Shown here in pieces: positions 45,174 to 53,966 of a stretch of 64,000 nt of DNA; the stretch's first letter is position 1; the number at the start of each line of letters is the position of its first letter. The DNA is from Bacillota bacterium (lineage in GTDB: Bacteria > Bacillota_A > Clostridia > Lachnospirales > Lachnospiraceae). The notes under the pieces were generated by a model. That model had not been told where the DNA came from and ran no database searches. It saw only the letters and a list, made by a program, of their open reading frames with translations. Location: NCBI GenBank assembly GCA_023443625.1, contig JAEZTQ010000082.1, positions 1 to 64,000 of the forward strand. Direction: 5' to 3'. Made by a program: the position numbers and the translations under genes.

Positions 45174-46601
45174 TTAGTAGTAGGATGATTCCTTTACAAT
45201 AACATTAAATTCCAAGGTGAACTCACCGCAGGTTGCTGTTACACCAGCAGTACCTGCTCCATTAAGAGTTACATGACCAGTATTGTCAATGGAAATTACA
45301 TTCTCGTCACTACAGGTATAAGTGACCGTTGTAGTAAAATCATAGGGATCATAGGACATCATATCTAATAGATTATCATAGTAATACTCATCGTCCATGT
45401 AATAAGTTAAGGTAGGCATATCATCAATCATATCAAAGTAGTATGAATAAAACTCAAATCTAGTGATGGGTATTTCCTTAACAGTTACTTTTACCGTTCC
45501 AACGGACCTCTTCTTCGCCCCTTTGCTTTGTTCATAAATAGTAAGGGTTGTTGTTCCCAAAGATACACCCTTCAATCTAAATTCTTCGGTGCCCCATTTA
45601 TTAACTTCATATTCAGCAGATACAATGCTGCTATCCTCGGATACTGCAGTATATACAGCTTCATAATTAAAATACTTAATACCTATGAGATTCGTTAGTT
45701 GATTATTTGAATTAATACCAATTTCAATAGAGGAGTAATCAGGATTTATGGAAGATCCAGCTACTGTAACCTTGATAGATCCTAACTTCGTTGTCTTCTT
45801 ATTATAGGTTTCTGTAACACTGATGGTGGTCGAACCAATCTTTACACCAGTTATTACCCCATCTTTATCTACTTTAGCTATTTTTGTATTAGCGGAAGTG
45901 AATTTATATGTAGCCTTTGCATTATAGTTATTGATTCTGATATAGTCATATGAATAGGGATCTTTAACTGGTACTTCCATGGACTTGTCAGCCAATTTAC
46001 CTGTAGTTACATTAACGGTAATCGTTCCCACGGTGGTCTTCTTACCCTTGAGGGTCTGTGTAACAGTAACTTTGGTTTTGCCGTAAGCCACACCGGAAAT
46101 GGATCCATATTCATCAATTTTAGCTATTTTTGAATTGGCGGACTTATAAGTGTATGTTGCATCCTTATTTGGAAAATTGATATATATATAGTTACTTCCA
46201 TTCATACCAACCTCAAGGTTTTTATCCACATAAGGCAGCTTAACGGTTACGTTGACTTTACCAACTTCTTTTTTAACTCCATTAAGGTTCTGTGTAACAG
46301 TTACAGTGGTTTTGCCCTTAGCTACACCTTTAATTAAACCATATTTGTCTACTGTTGCAATCTTTTTGTCCTTTACTGAATAGGAGTATGTAGCACTATC
46401 CTGCCAATTCTCAATGTAAATATATTCAGGAGAACTATTTACGCCAACAGTTACATCTTTTCTGCCAATTGTAGCTTTCGTCTCTGCTGCAGATACCTCC
46501 TGGGTTGTCAAATACCCTATAGAAGGTATAAAACTTAATGCGGTAGGTGCCAACATTGTGATAATTAGTAAAATTGCAATTCTTTTCAGTGTTCTTGTCA
46601 T
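45174..46601 (-). CDS. Secreted protein with repeated Big_2 Ig-like domains
   Basis: A 475-residue exported protein. The start at 46601 has GGGAGGA four bases away and opens a signal peptide (KRIAILLIITMLAPTALSF; cleavage near VSAAE). At least three Big_2 repeats follow, each with the pattern KIAxVDxxGxIxGVxxGxTxVTVTQ: about 35-110, 115-190 and 195-280. Two more diverged Ig-like segments end with NVISIDNTGHVTLNGAGTAG. No anchor is seen. It is a probable paralogue of 21718-23052. Adhesion or a structural surface role is inferred only. Confidence 0.82.
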   Translation of the reverse strand: MTRTLKRIAILLIITMLAPTALSFIPSIGYLTTQEVSAAETKATIGRKDVTVGVNSSPEYIYIENWQDSATYSYSVKDKKIATVDKYGLIKGVAKGKTTVTVTQNLNGVKKEVGKVNVTVKLPYVDKNLEVGMNGSNYIYINFPNKDATYTYKSANSKIAKIDEYGSISGVAYGKTKVTVTQTLKGKKTTVGTITVNVTTGKLADKSMEVPVKDPYSYDYIRINNYNAKATYKFTSANTKIAKVDKDGVITGVKIGSTTISVTETYNKKTTKLGSIKVTVAGSSINPDYSSIEIGINSNNQLTNLIGIKYFNYEAVYTAVSEDSSIVSAEYEVNKWGTEEFRLKGVSLGTTTLTIYEQSKGAKKRSVGTVKVTVKEIPITRFEFYSYYFDMIDDMPTLTYYMDDEYYYDNLLDMMSYDPYDFTTTVTYTCSDENVISIDNTGHVTLNGAGTAGVTATCGEFTLEFNVIVKESSYY

Positions 46602-46896
46602 CTGTTCCTCCCAATTATGATAGTTTTTATAATGCAATATTATTACTACATTATAAAACATAATCTGCAGTAATGCAATTCTTACCTTGATAAAAATTAG
46701 CATAATTGAGACTATTTTACAATAAAAAACCACGAATGCCATTATCATAAGTAAGCATGAGTGCAAGGAAGGGTAAAAATACATATATTTTGAGATCTAT
46801 CAGTGCAATGCGTTTTCTGTCGAATTATATGTCACACAATTAAAGAGAGATGCATATTTTATTATATAGAATAAATTAATGATAAGGAGAAATCAT

Positions 46897-47214
46897 ATGT
46901 ATTTTGAATTTTTTAGGCATTTTTTGGTACTACTGGTTCCTGGAGTTATAGGTGCTTTAACTTATAGTATAGTATCAAGCTTGAGAACAAGAGTAAATCT
47001 TAGCGTTGCACTAATTCTTGATTTACTTACCTTTACAGCCATGATCACAGGATTATATTTTTTCAAGGCAGTGGTTACGGTTGATTTATTATTAAATGAA
47101 TTTACCTGCCTAAGTTTTACAAGAAACTATATTTTGCTAAGTATAATAATCAGTATATTCTTTGGTGTACTCTTTGGTATTTTACGTAGAATATTCTTCT
47201 GGTTAAGAAGATAA
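46897..47214 (+). CDS. Small three-helix membrane protein of unknown function
   Basis: A 105-residue protein starting MYFEFFRHFLVLLVPGVIGA. The ATG at 46897 is preferred because AAGGAG stands eight bases upstream; the ATG at 46879 would put that site inside the gene. Three hydrophobic segments lie at about 8-25, 35-57 and 77-98, and it ends with a basic tail RRIFFWLRR. Its topology suggests a cytoplasmic C-terminus. It is alone on the plus strand between minus-strand genes. No family recognised. Confidence 0.65.
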   Translation: MYFEFFRHFLVLLVPGVIGALTYSIVSSLRTRVNLSVALILDLLTFTAMITGLYFFKAVVTVDLLLNEFTCLSFTRNYILLSIIISIFFGVLFGILRRIFFWLRR

Positions 47215-47278
47215 TAAATAATATTATTATATTATGTGTAGCTGTAGATATTCCTTTCCTGGATTTAAACATGAATGA

Positions 47279-47313
47279 ACCGCCTCCTTATGATACAGAG
47301 GCGGTCAATTTTT
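47279..47313 (+). terminator. Terminator after the small membrane protein gene
   Basis: ACCGCCTC pairs with GAGGCGGT over a ten-base loop, followed by CAATTTTTATC. It also lies past the end of the polysaccharide operon on the other strand and may serve it weakly. Confidence 0.75.
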
Positions 47314-47346
47314 ATCTTGATTGAGTTGAATTCAAAATTTATGATT

Positions 47347-49236
47347 TTATTTATAGATAGTATGTTTTTCTATCCTATTTACTTCTTCTGGATCTTTATA
47401 AGTTGGAACCACTTTTTTCATTGCTTTTTTAATTTCATTCACCTCTTTTGTGTCTAAAGCTTTTTGTAAGATTTTAATTTTCTTCTTAATGTCTTTTTTC
47501 GAGATATTCTTTTGACCTTCAATAAAAATTTTATTCTTTTTTGTTGCAATTAGCTCATTACTATTCATTAACAGTTCTTCATATAGCTTTTCTCCTGGGC
47601 GCAGACCTGTCTCAATAATTGACATCTCTGTATAAGGTATATGCCCGGATAGACGAATTAGATTTTCGGCCAAATCAATTATTTTAACAGGCTGCCCCAT
47701 ATCAAGAACATAGATTTCTGCATTCTTTGCCATAGCTCCTGCTTGAAGAACTAATTGAACCGCCTCAGAGATGGTCATAAAATACCTTACAATTCTTTTA
47801 TCCGTTATTGTTACAGGCCCTCCTTGGGCAATTTGTTTTTGAAATAAAGGGATTACTGAACCATTGGAACCTAATACATTACCAAAGCGGACAGCAACAA
47901 ATTCTGTTTTACTAAGCTCCTTCCTGCTTTGTAATATCATTTCGCAAAAGCGCTTACTGGCGCCCATTATATTCGTTGGATTTACAGCCTTATCTGTGGA
48001 TATTAAAACAAATTTGTCCACTTCATATTTCTCTGAGGCTAAGACCACATGATAGGTTCCAAATATGTTGTTTAAAATTGCCTCTTCTGGACAATCCTCC
48101 ATGAGAGGAACATGCTTGTGGGCAGCAGCATGAAAAACAATATCAGGTCTGTGGTATTCAAATAGTTGAAAGATTTTTTCCTTATTTCGAATAGAGGCAA
48201 TTTCTACTTTTAGCTCTAAAGCTTCTCCATATAAATGAATTAATTCCTGTTGAATATTATAGGCATTGTTCTCATAGATATCCAAGATAATTAAAGCTTT
48301 GGGATTTACCTTCGCTATTTGTCTGCAAAGCTCTGAACCGATGGAACCCCCTCCTCCAGTTACCATTACCTTCTTATTCCTTAGAAATTGTTCAATATCC
48401 TTATTATCCAGTAGGATCGGTTCTCGCCCTAATAACTCATCTACTCTAATATCCCTAATGCTATTTAACAGATTATTTACACCACCCTTTTGCAGCAGCT
48501 CTAAGGTATTCGGTAGTATTTGAACTCGACATTTTAGATTTGAACAGATATTAAGGATTGCTTTCTGTCTTTCTGCTGATATAGAAGGAATAGCGATGAT
48601 AATCTCCTGAAGGGAAATATCCTTTAATAATGCCTCTAAATTTGCTATTGGTCCTTTTACAGGAATATTATGAATGCGTTTACCAATCTTTTCTTCGCTA
48701 TCATCGATAAAATACTTAATATGGTAGTTGCTCTTTGGGTTACATGCAATCTCTTCATATAATTTAACTCCGGCTTCTCCTGCTCCAATAATAACTAAGG
48801 ATACTCTATTCTGGTCCATTCTAACTTTACTTTTATTATGCCTTTTACGATACTGTCTGTAACTTAATCGCATGAGCAGCATCCCAAGTAAAGAAATGGA
48901 ATAGGCTGCCATAGAGAATAAAATTGAAAGGGAACTTTGCAATAAGTAATAATCGGTGCTGAGGAATATAATAAATCCAATAAATCCCCCTATAAGCAAA
49001 CTTAAGTATTCCTTACTCTCCGCATACCTCCATAGGCTGTCATAGGTCTTAAATATGAACTGTGTTATCATCTCGCAGAGCATTAACAATATTAGATGTG
49101 GCATTAATTTAAATAAATTATTACTGCCAGTTCCATTACTTTCAGGTAGAGTGTAAAAAAGCATACAGTTGACTACAAGTAAGATAAATAAATCCGATAG
49201 GAACACCATTTCCTTTCGGTACCTTTTAAAGATCAA
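47347..49236 (-). CDS. Membrane nucleotide-sugar 4,6-dehydratase (CapD/WbpM/PglF type)
   Basis: A 629-residue protein. A TTG at 49236 is taken as start because AGGAGGA lies six bases before it; the in-frame ATG at 49293 has no site. Four N-terminal membrane helices (about 10-130) precede a first Rossmann fold (VVIIGAGEAGVKLYEE, about 155) and the SDR catalytic fold with TGGGGSIGSELCRQI (about 295-309). The family removes water from UDP-GlcNAc to give 4-keto-6-deoxy sugars. It is the last gene of the polysaccharide locus, set apart by the large palindrome at 49405-49702. It could feed the CapF/CapG steps or an sps-type amino sugar. Confidence 0.88.
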   Translation of the reverse strand: MIFKRYRKEMVFLSDLFILLVVNCMLFYTLPESNGTGSNNLFKLMPHLILLMLCEMITQFIFKTYDSLWRYAESKEYLSLLIGGFIGFIIFLSTDYYLLQSSLSILFSMAAYSISLLGMLLMRLSYRQYRKRHNKSKVRMDQNRVSLVIIGAGEAGVKLYEEIACNPKSNYHIKYFIDDSEEKIGKRIHNIPVKGPIANLEALLKDISLQEIIIAIPSISAERQKAILNICSNLKCRVQILPNTLELLQKGGVNNLLNSIRDIRVDELLGREPILLDNKDIEQFLRNKKVMVTGGGGSIGSELCRQIAKVNPKALIILDIYENNAYNIQQELIHLYGEALELKVEIASIRNKEKIFQLFEYHRPDIVFHAAAHKHVPLMEDCPEEAILNNIFGTYHVVLASEKYEVDKFVLISTDKAVNPTNIMGASKRFCEMILQSRKELSKTEFVAVRFGNVLGSNGSVIPLFQKQIAQGGPVTITDKRIVRYFMTISEAVQLVLQAGAMAKNAEIYVLDMGQPVKIIDLAENLIRLSGHIPYTEMSIIETGLRPGEKLYEELLMNSNELIATKKNKIFIEGQKNISKKDIKKKIKILQKALDTKEVNEIKKAMKKVVPTYKDPEEVNRIEKHTIYK

Positions 49237-49404
49237 ATCAATTCCTCCTAAACTACCCCTGTTGTAAAAAATGTTGAAAAAGATACAATGCACAATTACT
49301 AAGTCAGTTTTTGTCTCTCTATTAATATATTCTTATGAACCTGTATTTGTAGCCTGGTCTTTATTCAAATTCAGGAAGAAGTCTCCTCTTAAGTAAAGTA
49401 TGTT

Positions 49405-49702
49405 TATGTTATAGGACGCTACGATTAGGGCAAAAGGTATTCTTAAAAATATCCTACGTCAATTTGCACATATACATGCTTACCCAGCGGGATGTAGAAA
49501 GCATAGTTTAGTGAGCAACTGTTATGAAGCCGTTGGTGCTTAGGTCCTGTATTTTAGGACCTTATGCACCACTACGTGCTTCATTCAAACGAGAGTGTGT
49601 TGCGAACAAACTATGTTTTTCATCACGCAAACATAAAGAGATTGTGCAAATTGATGTAGGATATTTTTAAGAAGACCTTTTGACTCCCTAACCCTATAAC
49701 AT
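49405..49702. repeat. 298-bp near-complete imperfect palindrome
   Basis: The left half, starting ATGTTATAGG, matches the inverse of the right half, ending CCTATAACAT. The best arm segment is AAAAGGTATTCTTAAAAATA followed by TCCTACGTCAATTTGCACA (49432-49470), paired with 49644-49682 with only a few mismatches. The pairing continues with gaps through CATAGTTT/AAACTATG and TGAAGC/GCTTCA to an apex AGGTCCTGTATTTTAGGACC (49542-49561). No open frame exists inside. It looks like a hairpin-forming mobile repeat (MITE-like) or a structured RNA. Confidence 0.85.
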
Positions 49703-49733
49703 AAAAAACTGCATTCCTTTTAATGAATGCAGT
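49702..49733 (-). terminator. Rho-independent terminator after capG-like gene
   Basis: On the minus strand, ACTGCATTC pairs with GAATGCAGT over an eight-base loop, then TTTTTTAT. It lies 18 bp past the stop at 49751 and abuts the palindrome. Confidence 0.85.
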
Positions 49734-49750
49734 CCAATATCGTCATGTGA

Positions 49751-50875
49751 TTACTTGCCCCATACGACTCTATTAATATAATCAGTATATGAGACGATGA
49801 TTCTTAGTACCTTCTCTGAGACATTTGGCACAGAATAATCTGTTACACATCTTAAGGTGGTTCTTTCCTGGGATGAAAGTATGTTCAGTCCTTGAAGAAT
49901 CTGCTCTTTTTTAAGTCCGACCATCATTACGGCTGTTTCCTCCATTGCCTCCATTCGTTCATGTGCTTGTCTAATGTTAAGTGCCTTGAAACCAAGGATG
50001 GATGCTTCTTCATTAATGGTTCCGCTATCACTAAGCACTGCCCTTGCATTCATTTGAAGCATTAGATAATCATAAAACCCAAAGGGCTTCCAACTCTGTA
50101 TTAGAGGATGTAATACTTGTTTTTTCTCCTCTAGCATATTTCTGGTTCTAGGATGGGTGCTTAGTATAATTGGTCTTTCATAAAGTCTAGCAATTTCATT
50201 TATGCTATCCACTAAATTTGTAAAATTCTCAGAAGCATTTATATTCTCCTCACGATGAGCAGACACAAGAAAATATTCATCTTTCACTAGATTTAGGCGC
50301 TCTATAACATCAGAGGCTTTAATCTTGTCAATCCTACTATGAATTACCTCATACATAGGACTACCAGTTTTAATAATTCTATCTGCAGGAAGCCCCTCCC
50401 TTATAAGATACTCTCTAGCTATACTACTGTAGGGAAGATTAATATCTGCTATATGATCTACAATCCTTCGATTGGTTTCTTCTGGTACTCTCTCATCAAA
50501 GCACCTGTTACCTGCTTCCATATGAAAAATAGGGATATGTCTTTTCTTTGCTGCAATGGCACATAGACAGCTGTTTGTATCACCTAATAGCAAGAGCGCT
50601 TCTGGCTTTACGGCCTCCAGAACAGGGTCGATTTTACTAATTATATTTCCTATGGTTTCTGCTGCTGTAGCTCTGGCAGCATTTAAATAATAGTCAGGTT
50701 CTCTAATAGACAAATCTTTAAAAAATACCTCATTTAGTTCATAATCATAATTTTGTCCAGTATGTATAAGAATATGATGAATGGCTTCACAGCCGTCCAA
50801 TTTGTTAATTACCGATGATAAGCGAATAATCTCCGGCCGGGTTCCAACGATAGTCATGACCTTTAGTTTATTCAT
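49751..50875 (-). CDS. capG: Non-hydrolysing UDP-N-acetylhexosamine 2-epimerase (CapG/WecB family)
   Basis: A 374-residue cytoplasmic epimerase. It opens with KVMTIVGTRPEIIRLSSVI and has the family motifs TGQNYDYELNEVFF, LLLGDTNSCLCAIAAKKRHI, FHMEAGNRCFDERVPEETNR and, near the C-terminus, SDSGTINEEASILGFKALNI. Directly behind a CapF-like gene it most likely performs the last step to UDP-N-acetyl-L-fucosamine. WecB, making UDP-ManNAc, is the alternative. The start codon follows the capF-like stop with no gap, and its GGAGG lies within that gene, so translation is probably coupled. Confidence 0.88.
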   Translation of the reverse strand: MNKLKVMTIVGTRPEIIRLSSVINKLDGCEAIHHILIHTGQNYDYELNEVFFKDLSIREPDYYLNAARATAAETIGNIISKIDPVLEAVKPEALLLLGDTNSCLCAIAAKKRHIPIFHMEAGNRCFDERVPEETNRRIVDHIADINLPYSSIAREYLIREGLPADRIIKTGSPMYEVIHSRIDKIKASDVIERLNLVKDEYFLVSAHREENINASENFTNLVDSINEIARLYERPIILSTHPRTRNMLEEKKQVLHPLIQSWKPFGFYDYLMLQMNARAVLSDSGTINEEASILGFKALNIRQAHERMEAMEETAVMMVGLKKEQILQGLNILSSQERTTLRCVTDYSVPNVSEKVLRIIVSYTDYINRVVWGK

Positions 50876-51985
50876 TTATACCTCCATATAATAGGTATCT
50901 GGCTTATTACTGTCAAAGCTTTCATTTGCCCATATAATTGTAATCATATCTGATTGCCCTGTATTTTCAAGATTATGGGTATAACCAGAGGGAATATCAA
51001 TAACTTCAAACTTCTCCCCGCTTACATAATAGTTAATTACCACATCAGATGTTATCTTTCTTAATCGGATTATCCCTTTCCCGCTAACAACAAGAAATTT
51101 TTCAATTTTCGTGTTATGCCAATGATTCCCCTTAACTATTCCTGGTTTTGTAATGTTCACTGATAATTGCCCCATCTGGGCTTGCTTCAAGAATTCTGTG
51201 AAAGAACCGCGATGATCTCTATTCATTTTCAGCTCATAGCTCAAGTCCTGTTCCGGTAAGTAGCTTAAAAAGGTACTATATAGTTTCTTAGTAAAGGCAT
51301 CTGACATATCTGGAATGAGAAGTCTAGCTCTGTCATGTTGAAAAGAACGGATTAAGTCTGCTGTTTTTCCAAGGGTAACCTCATAGACTTCTTTAACTTC
51401 ACAGTAATCCCCTACTCTCTTCTCTTTTCCACTGGTTGAATCGATTAGTTCTTCTATGAGATCATCGATATATAAAAGGGTTAACTTAGTGTCAGGATTA
51501 TCTATGGTGATGGGCTCATTATGAGCATTTTTATAACAAAAGGTTGCAATCACACTATTGTAATTTGGTCTACACCATTTCCCAAAAATGTTTGGTAACC
51601 TGTATATAAGAACCTTTACACCTGTTTCCTTGGAATATTGTATTAATAGGTCTTCCGCTTCCTTTTTACTTTTGCCATAGGGATTATCAAGTAAGGCCTG
51701 GATGGAGGATGCATACATAATGGGACAAGAGTTATTATATTCTTTTAGTATTTGTATTAATTGTAAAGTAAAATTAACATTGCTTTTTGTATACTCGGCA
51801 TAATCTTTTGGGCGGTTAGCACCCGCAAGATGAAAGACAAAATCCGCACGGGAACAATATTCATATAAACTCCCTAGATCATTATCCATATCATATTCGT
51901 CAATATCTATATTATTTAAGCTTTTTAATTTAATTATGAGATTTGTACCAATAAAACCTTTGGCTCCCGTTACTAATATTCTCAT
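50876..51985 (-). CDS. capF: CapF-like bifunctional nucleotide-sugar reductase/epimerase with C-terminal cupin
   Basis: A 369-residue enzyme, exactly the size of CapF. The start at 51985 opens the Rossmann motif MRILVTGAKGFIGTNL; longer frames up to 52069 overlap the preceding gene. The N-terminal SDR domain (1-240) has the YGKSK catalytic pair. The C-terminal cupin (about 255-369) has the metal-binding NHWHNTKIEKFLV. CapF reduces the 4-keto intermediate made by CapE on the way to UDP-L-FucNAc. A soluble CapE homologue is not present in this window. Confidence 0.9.
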   Translation of the reverse strand: MRILVTGAKGFIGTNLIIKLKSLNNIDIDEYDMDNDLGSLYEYCSRADFVFHLAGANRPKDYAEYTKSNVNFTLQLIQILKEYNNSCPIMYASSIQALLDNPYGKSKKEAEDLLIQYSKETGVKVLIYRLPNIFGKWCRPNYNSVIATFCYKNAHNEPITIDNPDTKLTLLYIDDLIEELIDSTSGKEKRVGDYCEVKEVYEVTLGKTADLIRSFQHDRARLLIPDMSDAFTKKLYSTFLSYLPEQDLSYELKMNRDHRGSFTEFLKQAQMGQLSVNITKPGIVKGNHWHNTKIEKFLVVSGKGIIRLRKITSDVVINYYVSGEKFEVIDIPSGYTHNLENTGQSDMITIIWANESFDSNKPDTYYMEV

Positions 51986-52008
51986 ATTATTTTCTACCCT
52001 TCCTGCGG

Positions 52009-52551
52009 TTAATAACCAAAACATATATATTCCTTGGAAAGTAGGGATAAGATATAAGTATTCCACCATTTTCCCTCATAAAAATAATTCTCACGAAGGA
52101 TGCCATCGACTTTAAAGCCTAGTCTATCAAATAACTCCTTCTTTTTATGATCAAACTCGTATATTTCCGTCCATATTTTATTAAGTCCTAACTGTTGAAA
52201 CCCATATTCAAATAATAAACTACAGCTTTCTTTAGCATAACCAAGGGAATCGATATAGACATCCTCATATCCTATGTATAGGGATAAGTCTGCGTAACGA
52301 TGAATCCAATTAATATAACATAAACCACAACAGCCAAGAAGCTCATCATCTTGCAGTCTTTTTATGGAAAACATTAAGGTGGATGAATCATGTAAAACCT
52401 TATTCTGATACCATTCTTCCTGAAGCTGTGAATTTATTTCCCTATATTCTCGGAAATACTTTTTTAAGGTCTCCTTATTACGCCATCTTTGAAGAATTCT
52501 TAAATCCTCTCTTTCGATTGCAGTCAGATAAACCTTCTCCCCTTGCTTCAT
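52009..52551 (-). CDS. GNAT-family N-acetyltransferase (RimJ/PseH/SpsD-like)
   Basis: A 180-residue acetyltransferase. It has KVYLTAIEREDLRILQRWRN at the start, the acetyl-CoA region GYEDVYIDSLGYAKESCSLL (about 99-118), and LGLNKIWTEIYEFD with RLGFKVDGILRE near the end. In nonulosonate-type loci such enzymes N-acetylate an amino sugar made by a DegT aminotransferase, and one of those lies 3 kb upstream in this operon. It follows the neuB-like gene after a 279-bp repeat-filled gap, and its ribosome site comes from the leader repeat at 52560. Confidence 0.82.
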   Translation of the reverse strand: MKQGEKVYLTAIEREDLRILQRWRNKETLKKYFREYREINSQLQEEWYQNKVLHDSSTLMFSIKRLQDDELLGCCGLCYINWIHRYADLSLYIGYEDVYIDSLGYAKESCSLLFEYGFQQLGLNKIWTEIYEFDHKKKELFDRLGFKVDGILRENYFYEGKWWNTYILSLLSKEYICFGY

Positions 52552-52559
52552 TTAAATAC

Positions 52560-52632
52560 CATGCCTTTCTATAAAATCTGCAAACTTTGGGCCGCAGCCT
52601 TTCTTCAAAGCCTGCAAACTTAGGGCGCAGGC
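52560..52632 (-). repeat. Short hairpin leader repeat, copy A (tandem pair)
   Basis: On the minus strand a unit with stem CTGC...GCAG around GGCCCAAAGTTT is followed by ATTTTATAGAAAGGCATGG, ten bases from the GNAT start. A second unit, CCTGCGCCCTAAGTTTGCAG then GCTTTGAAGAAAGG, lies immediately upstream. The layout matches the copies before 32844 and 59062. Confidence 0.65.
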
Positions 52633-52669
52633 ACAAATTTGTGTATGAAAGATTTTTTATTTTTCACGC

Positions 52670-52820
52670 AGGCACAAACTTCTAAGTGTGAGAACTGCTT
52701 TTTATTTTCACACTACAGTACATTCCTTCCCTTTTTAGAGTAAAAATTGCTTTTTATTTTCACATTAATAGTACATGTCTTCCCTTTTTAGTGTGAAAAT
52801 TGCTTTTTGTTTTCACACTG
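52670..52820 (+). repeat. Dispersed hairpin repeat, copy 3 (amplified)
   Basis: It begins GCAGGCACAAACTTCTAAGT as in copy 1. It then has three stem-loops of the TGTGAAAAT-TGCTTTTT-ATTTTCACA type (about 52685-52713, 52738-52764, 52790-52818), spaced by about 52 bp. Between them stand near-identical spacers (AGTACATTCCTTCCCTTTTT and AGTACATGTCTTCCCTTTTT). It separates the neuB-like gene from the GNAT gene inside one operon. Confidence 0.75.
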
Positions 52821-52830
52821 TCTTCAATGT

Positions 52831-53889
52831 TTACTTTATATGTTCCCAGGTAATATAAGTATCCTTTGCTACTTCCTCTTTGAGTTCTTTACCAATTATT
52901 TTATGAATTTCATAAGGTGGAATTCCTGCGGGATGAATTGGTCTTAAGGGGAACAAATCCTCCTCTTTCAGTATATAACCGGGCTTTAAATCCCTTGTAT
53001 AATATAAGGAACGCCTTTGAAGCATTGCAGCTTCCCTTTCATTATCCTCTACCTTCTTAATTCCATCGCCTAGAGAAGACCAACATTCCAAGGAACGATC
53101 TACCATCTCCCCCCAAGCTGCGGGATTCAATGAGAATTTATGATCTGGACCAGTTCTGTCATTATCATCAGTAAAATGTTTCTCTATAACCCTTGCGCCA
53201 AGGGCTATAGCTCCCAGAACAGTTGTATGACCGGGTGTATGATCCGATAAACCAAGGATTAACTCAGGATAGAGAAAGGAAAAGGTCTTTAGTACCTCTA
53301 GATTGATATATTTATAATTTTCTTTACTTAGGGTGTAATTGGTATTGCATTGCATTAATACCAATTGATGATTTTCTTTGCAAATTGCTTTAACTGCTCT
53401 GTCAACATCCCCTAAGGAAGAGGCTCCTGTAGCCAGGATAACTGGTTTATTCTTTTGGGCAATATAGCGGATCAGTTCAATCCAGGTAATATCTCCAGAA
53501 CCTATCTTATAAGCATTTACATAGGGTTCTGCAAGATCAACTGCTTCAAAATTATAGGGACTGGTCATATATTCTATCTGAACCTCATCACACTTATTCT
53601 TAAGTTTTGCTCTCCATTCATCATGAATGCTGCAATCTTCATACACCTCATATACAGATTTTTGCCAGGAGGCTTGATGTGACAATTTATTATGAAAGGC
53701 TGCAAATCCACTTTTACTGACTATGGTAGAAGCTTTAAAATTCTGAAATTTGGCAGCATCAGCACCCTTTTCTTTGGCTAATTCTATTAGGTGAAAGGCT
53801 CTATCTAAATCACCATCATGATTCGAGGCGATATCTGCAATAAAATATGGAGGTTTTGACTGGGCAATTTCTCTATTTCCAATAAACAT
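52831..53889 (-). CDS. NeuB/SpsE-type sialic-acid-synthase family protein
   Basis: A 352-residue cytoplasmic synthase that would condense phosphoenolpyruvate with an amino sugar to give a nonulosonic acid or related sugar. The TIM-barrel part (1-270) has FIADIASNHDGDLDRAFHLI, KFQNFKAS, KIGSGDITWIELI, ILATGASSLGDVDRA, GLSDHTPGHTTVLGAIALGA and EKHFTDD. The C-terminal SAF/antifreeze-like domain (about 285-352) has RRSLYYTRDLKPGYILKEED. The product (Neu5Ac, pseudaminic, legionaminic or a spore-coat sugar) cannot be fixed. The start has GGAGAAGG six bases away. Confidence 0.92.
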   Translation of the reverse strand: MFIGNREIAQSKPPYFIADIASNHDGDLDRAFHLIELAKEKGADAAKFQNFKASTIVSKSGFAAFHNKLSHQASWQKSVYEVYEDCSIHDEWRAKLKNKCDEVQIEYMTSPYNFEAVDLAEPYVNAYKIGSGDITWIELIRYIAQKNKPVILATGASSLGDVDRAVKAICKENHQLVLMQCNTNYTLSKENYKYINLEVLKTFSFLYPELILGLSDHTPGHTTVLGAIALGARVIEKHFTDDNDRTGPDHKFSLNPAAWGEMVDRSLECWSSLGDGIKKVEDNEREAAMLQRRSLYYTRDLKPGYILKEEDLFPLRPIHPAGIPPYEIHKIIGKELKEEVAKDTYITWEHIK

Positions 53890-53966
53890 AAAATCCTTCT
53901 CCTCTCATTGGTTTACTTAGATCTTATAAAGATACCCTAAGTAATATCTTACTTTTATGATGACTT

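Larger units (their letters stand above)
49237..49750. other. 514-bp gap dominated by a large palindrome
   Basis: Between capG-like and the dehydratase gene there is no reading frame of note. The gap holds the leader of the dehydratase gene, the 298-bp palindrome and the capG terminator, each listed separately. Confidence 0.6.

Noticed and set aside
49405..49702. Idea that the palindrome is a simple transcription terminator
   Set aside because: A separate, complete terminator for the upstream gene lies at 49702-49733, and 298 bp is far beyond terminator size.
52670..52820. CRISPR-like appearance of the spaced repeats
   Set aside because: The repeats are self-complementary hairpins, and the intervening sequences are nearly identical to each other rather than unique spacers; no cas gene is nearby.
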